Source of the DNA: Alkalicoccobacillus murimartini
Lineage (GTDB): Bacteria > Bacillota > Bacilli > Bacillales > Bacillaceae_D
Assembly (NCBI RefSeq): GCF_030813245.1
Contig: NZ_JAUSUA010000003.1
Coordinates: 372,001 to 436,000 of the forward strand
Direction: 5' to 3'
Length of the DNA stretch: 64,000 nucleotides
Position numbers and translations under genes: made by a program. Positions 63,654-64,000 of this stretch are shown in pieces (the first letter of the stretch is position 1; each line of letters starts with the position of its first letter). Below the pieces are notes generated by a model. That model searched no databases. It was not told the origin of the DNA and saw only the letters and a program-made list of their open reading frames with translations.

Positions 63654-64000
63654 TTAGTTTGATAGGTAGTCAGTAAGGCTTTGACCTAATTCTTGTAGCC
63701 TCATCTCATGTAAGCTATATCTTGATTTGTTTGTTGAAATAAGTCTGGCTGATCGTAGCTGTGTGAGGTGATGGTGAAGAGTTGATTTTGGCATATCTAA
63801 TGTGATGGCCAGCTCCTGTAAGCTTTTTGTTCCTTCAAAAAGGAGCTTAACCATTTTTAGTCGGGCCTCATCACCAAGCGCTTTATAGGCAAGAGGAAGC
63901 ATTCGATCTGGAACAAGTGGGTCACCTGGGTGAATGCTTGCGTTAGATATAGGATAATAGAAAACTTTGGTTCCTTTTAAGTCCGCAACAATGGTCCATG
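63654..64000 (-). CDS. ArsR-type winged-helix regulator (5' end beyond window)
   Basis: The frame stays open to the window edge, so the N-terminus is missing; at least 115 residues are visible. The C-terminal 80 residues are an ArsR-like domain (AYKALGDEARLKMVKLLFEG, LAITLDMPKSTLHHHLTQL). The preceding part (LKGTKVFYYPISNASIHPGDP) is a linker from a further N-terminal domain, so the protein is longer than plain ArsR repressors. No Cys metal motif is visible. It probably controls the MFS gene downstream. Confidence 0.85.
   Translation of the reverse strand, partial: WTIVADLKGTKVFYYPISNASIHPGDPLVPDRMLPLAYKALGDEARLKMVKLLFEGTKSLQELAITLDMPKSTLHHHLTQLRSARLISTNKSRYSLHEMRLQELGQSLTDYLSN

Overview
The window is chromosomal DNA of an alkaliphilic, spore-former-type Bacillaceae (Alkalihalobacillus / Halalkalibacter / Shouchella-like). 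Three things point there: a high-alkaline-type subtilisin, a complete seven-gene Mrp Na+/H+ antiporter operon, and strongly acidic exported proteins such as the DppE-like lipoprotein. Gene order and families match Bacillus (adeR-ald, dppABCDE-ykf, yes-type rhamnogalacturonan genes), with AGGAGG ribosome sites and many TTG/GTG starts. I saw no rRNA, tRNA, prophage, transposase or CRISPR array.

Layout. 0-2.6 kb: 3' end of a subtilisin gene facing an HTH-TPR (RRNPP-type) regulator that is followed by a tiny exported peptide gene, a likely quorum-sensing receptor/pheromone pair. 2.6-9 kb: sirtuin, CwlK-like endopeptidase, APC permease, a GT2 glycosyltransferase with two PilZ domains, and a rhodanese. 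8.9-9.9 kb (minus): promoter, Mn2+ riboswitch of the yybP-ykoY class, two terminators, a 41-residue cationic peptide gene and a small protein-kinase gene. 10-16.8 kb: threonine synthase, a 23-residue membrane peptide, photolyase, adeR-ald, and a PadR/DUF2812 pair whose regulator seems to start at ATT. 16.8-20.1 kb (minus): CynX-type MFS, lactonase, RarD.

20.6-30.3 kb: a SolA/sarcosine-oxidase-like flavoenzyme, then dppABCDE-ykfA-ykfC-ykfD, which imports and degrades cell-wall and other peptides; the ykfB epimerase is absent. 31-34.2 kb: a leader peptide and attenuator ahead of an rsgA paralogue, a DHA2 drug exporter and a DoxX protein. 34-37.5 kb: an oxidoreductase and an electrophile-stress group (HxlR regulator, VOC dioxygenase, nitroreductase) with a shared operator-like element. 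37.5-44.7 kb: a KdpD-like USP protein divergent from mrpABCDEFG. 44.7-54.4 kb: a PRC-barrel protein and a rhamnogalacturonan set (PL11 lyase; YesO/P/Q-like ABC importer, YesL-like protein, GH2 hydrolase) with cre sites at both ends. 54.6-57.7 kb: SDR, P-loop kinase, methyltransferase. 57.9-61.8 kb: an operon with two Gfo/Idh/MocA dehydrogenases and two TIM-barrel isomerases. 62.4-64 kb: an MFS exporter and its ArsR-type regulator, cut by the window end.

Three intergenic regions (20.3, 55.5 and 62.1 kb) hold tandem arrays, all with a unit of about 20-21 bp. Two of them share a CCAAGA core, and two show a 40/41-bp higher-order alternation. Together with the pheromone pair, the riboswitch-peptide-kinase unit and the attenuated rsgA operon, these are the least explained parts of the window.
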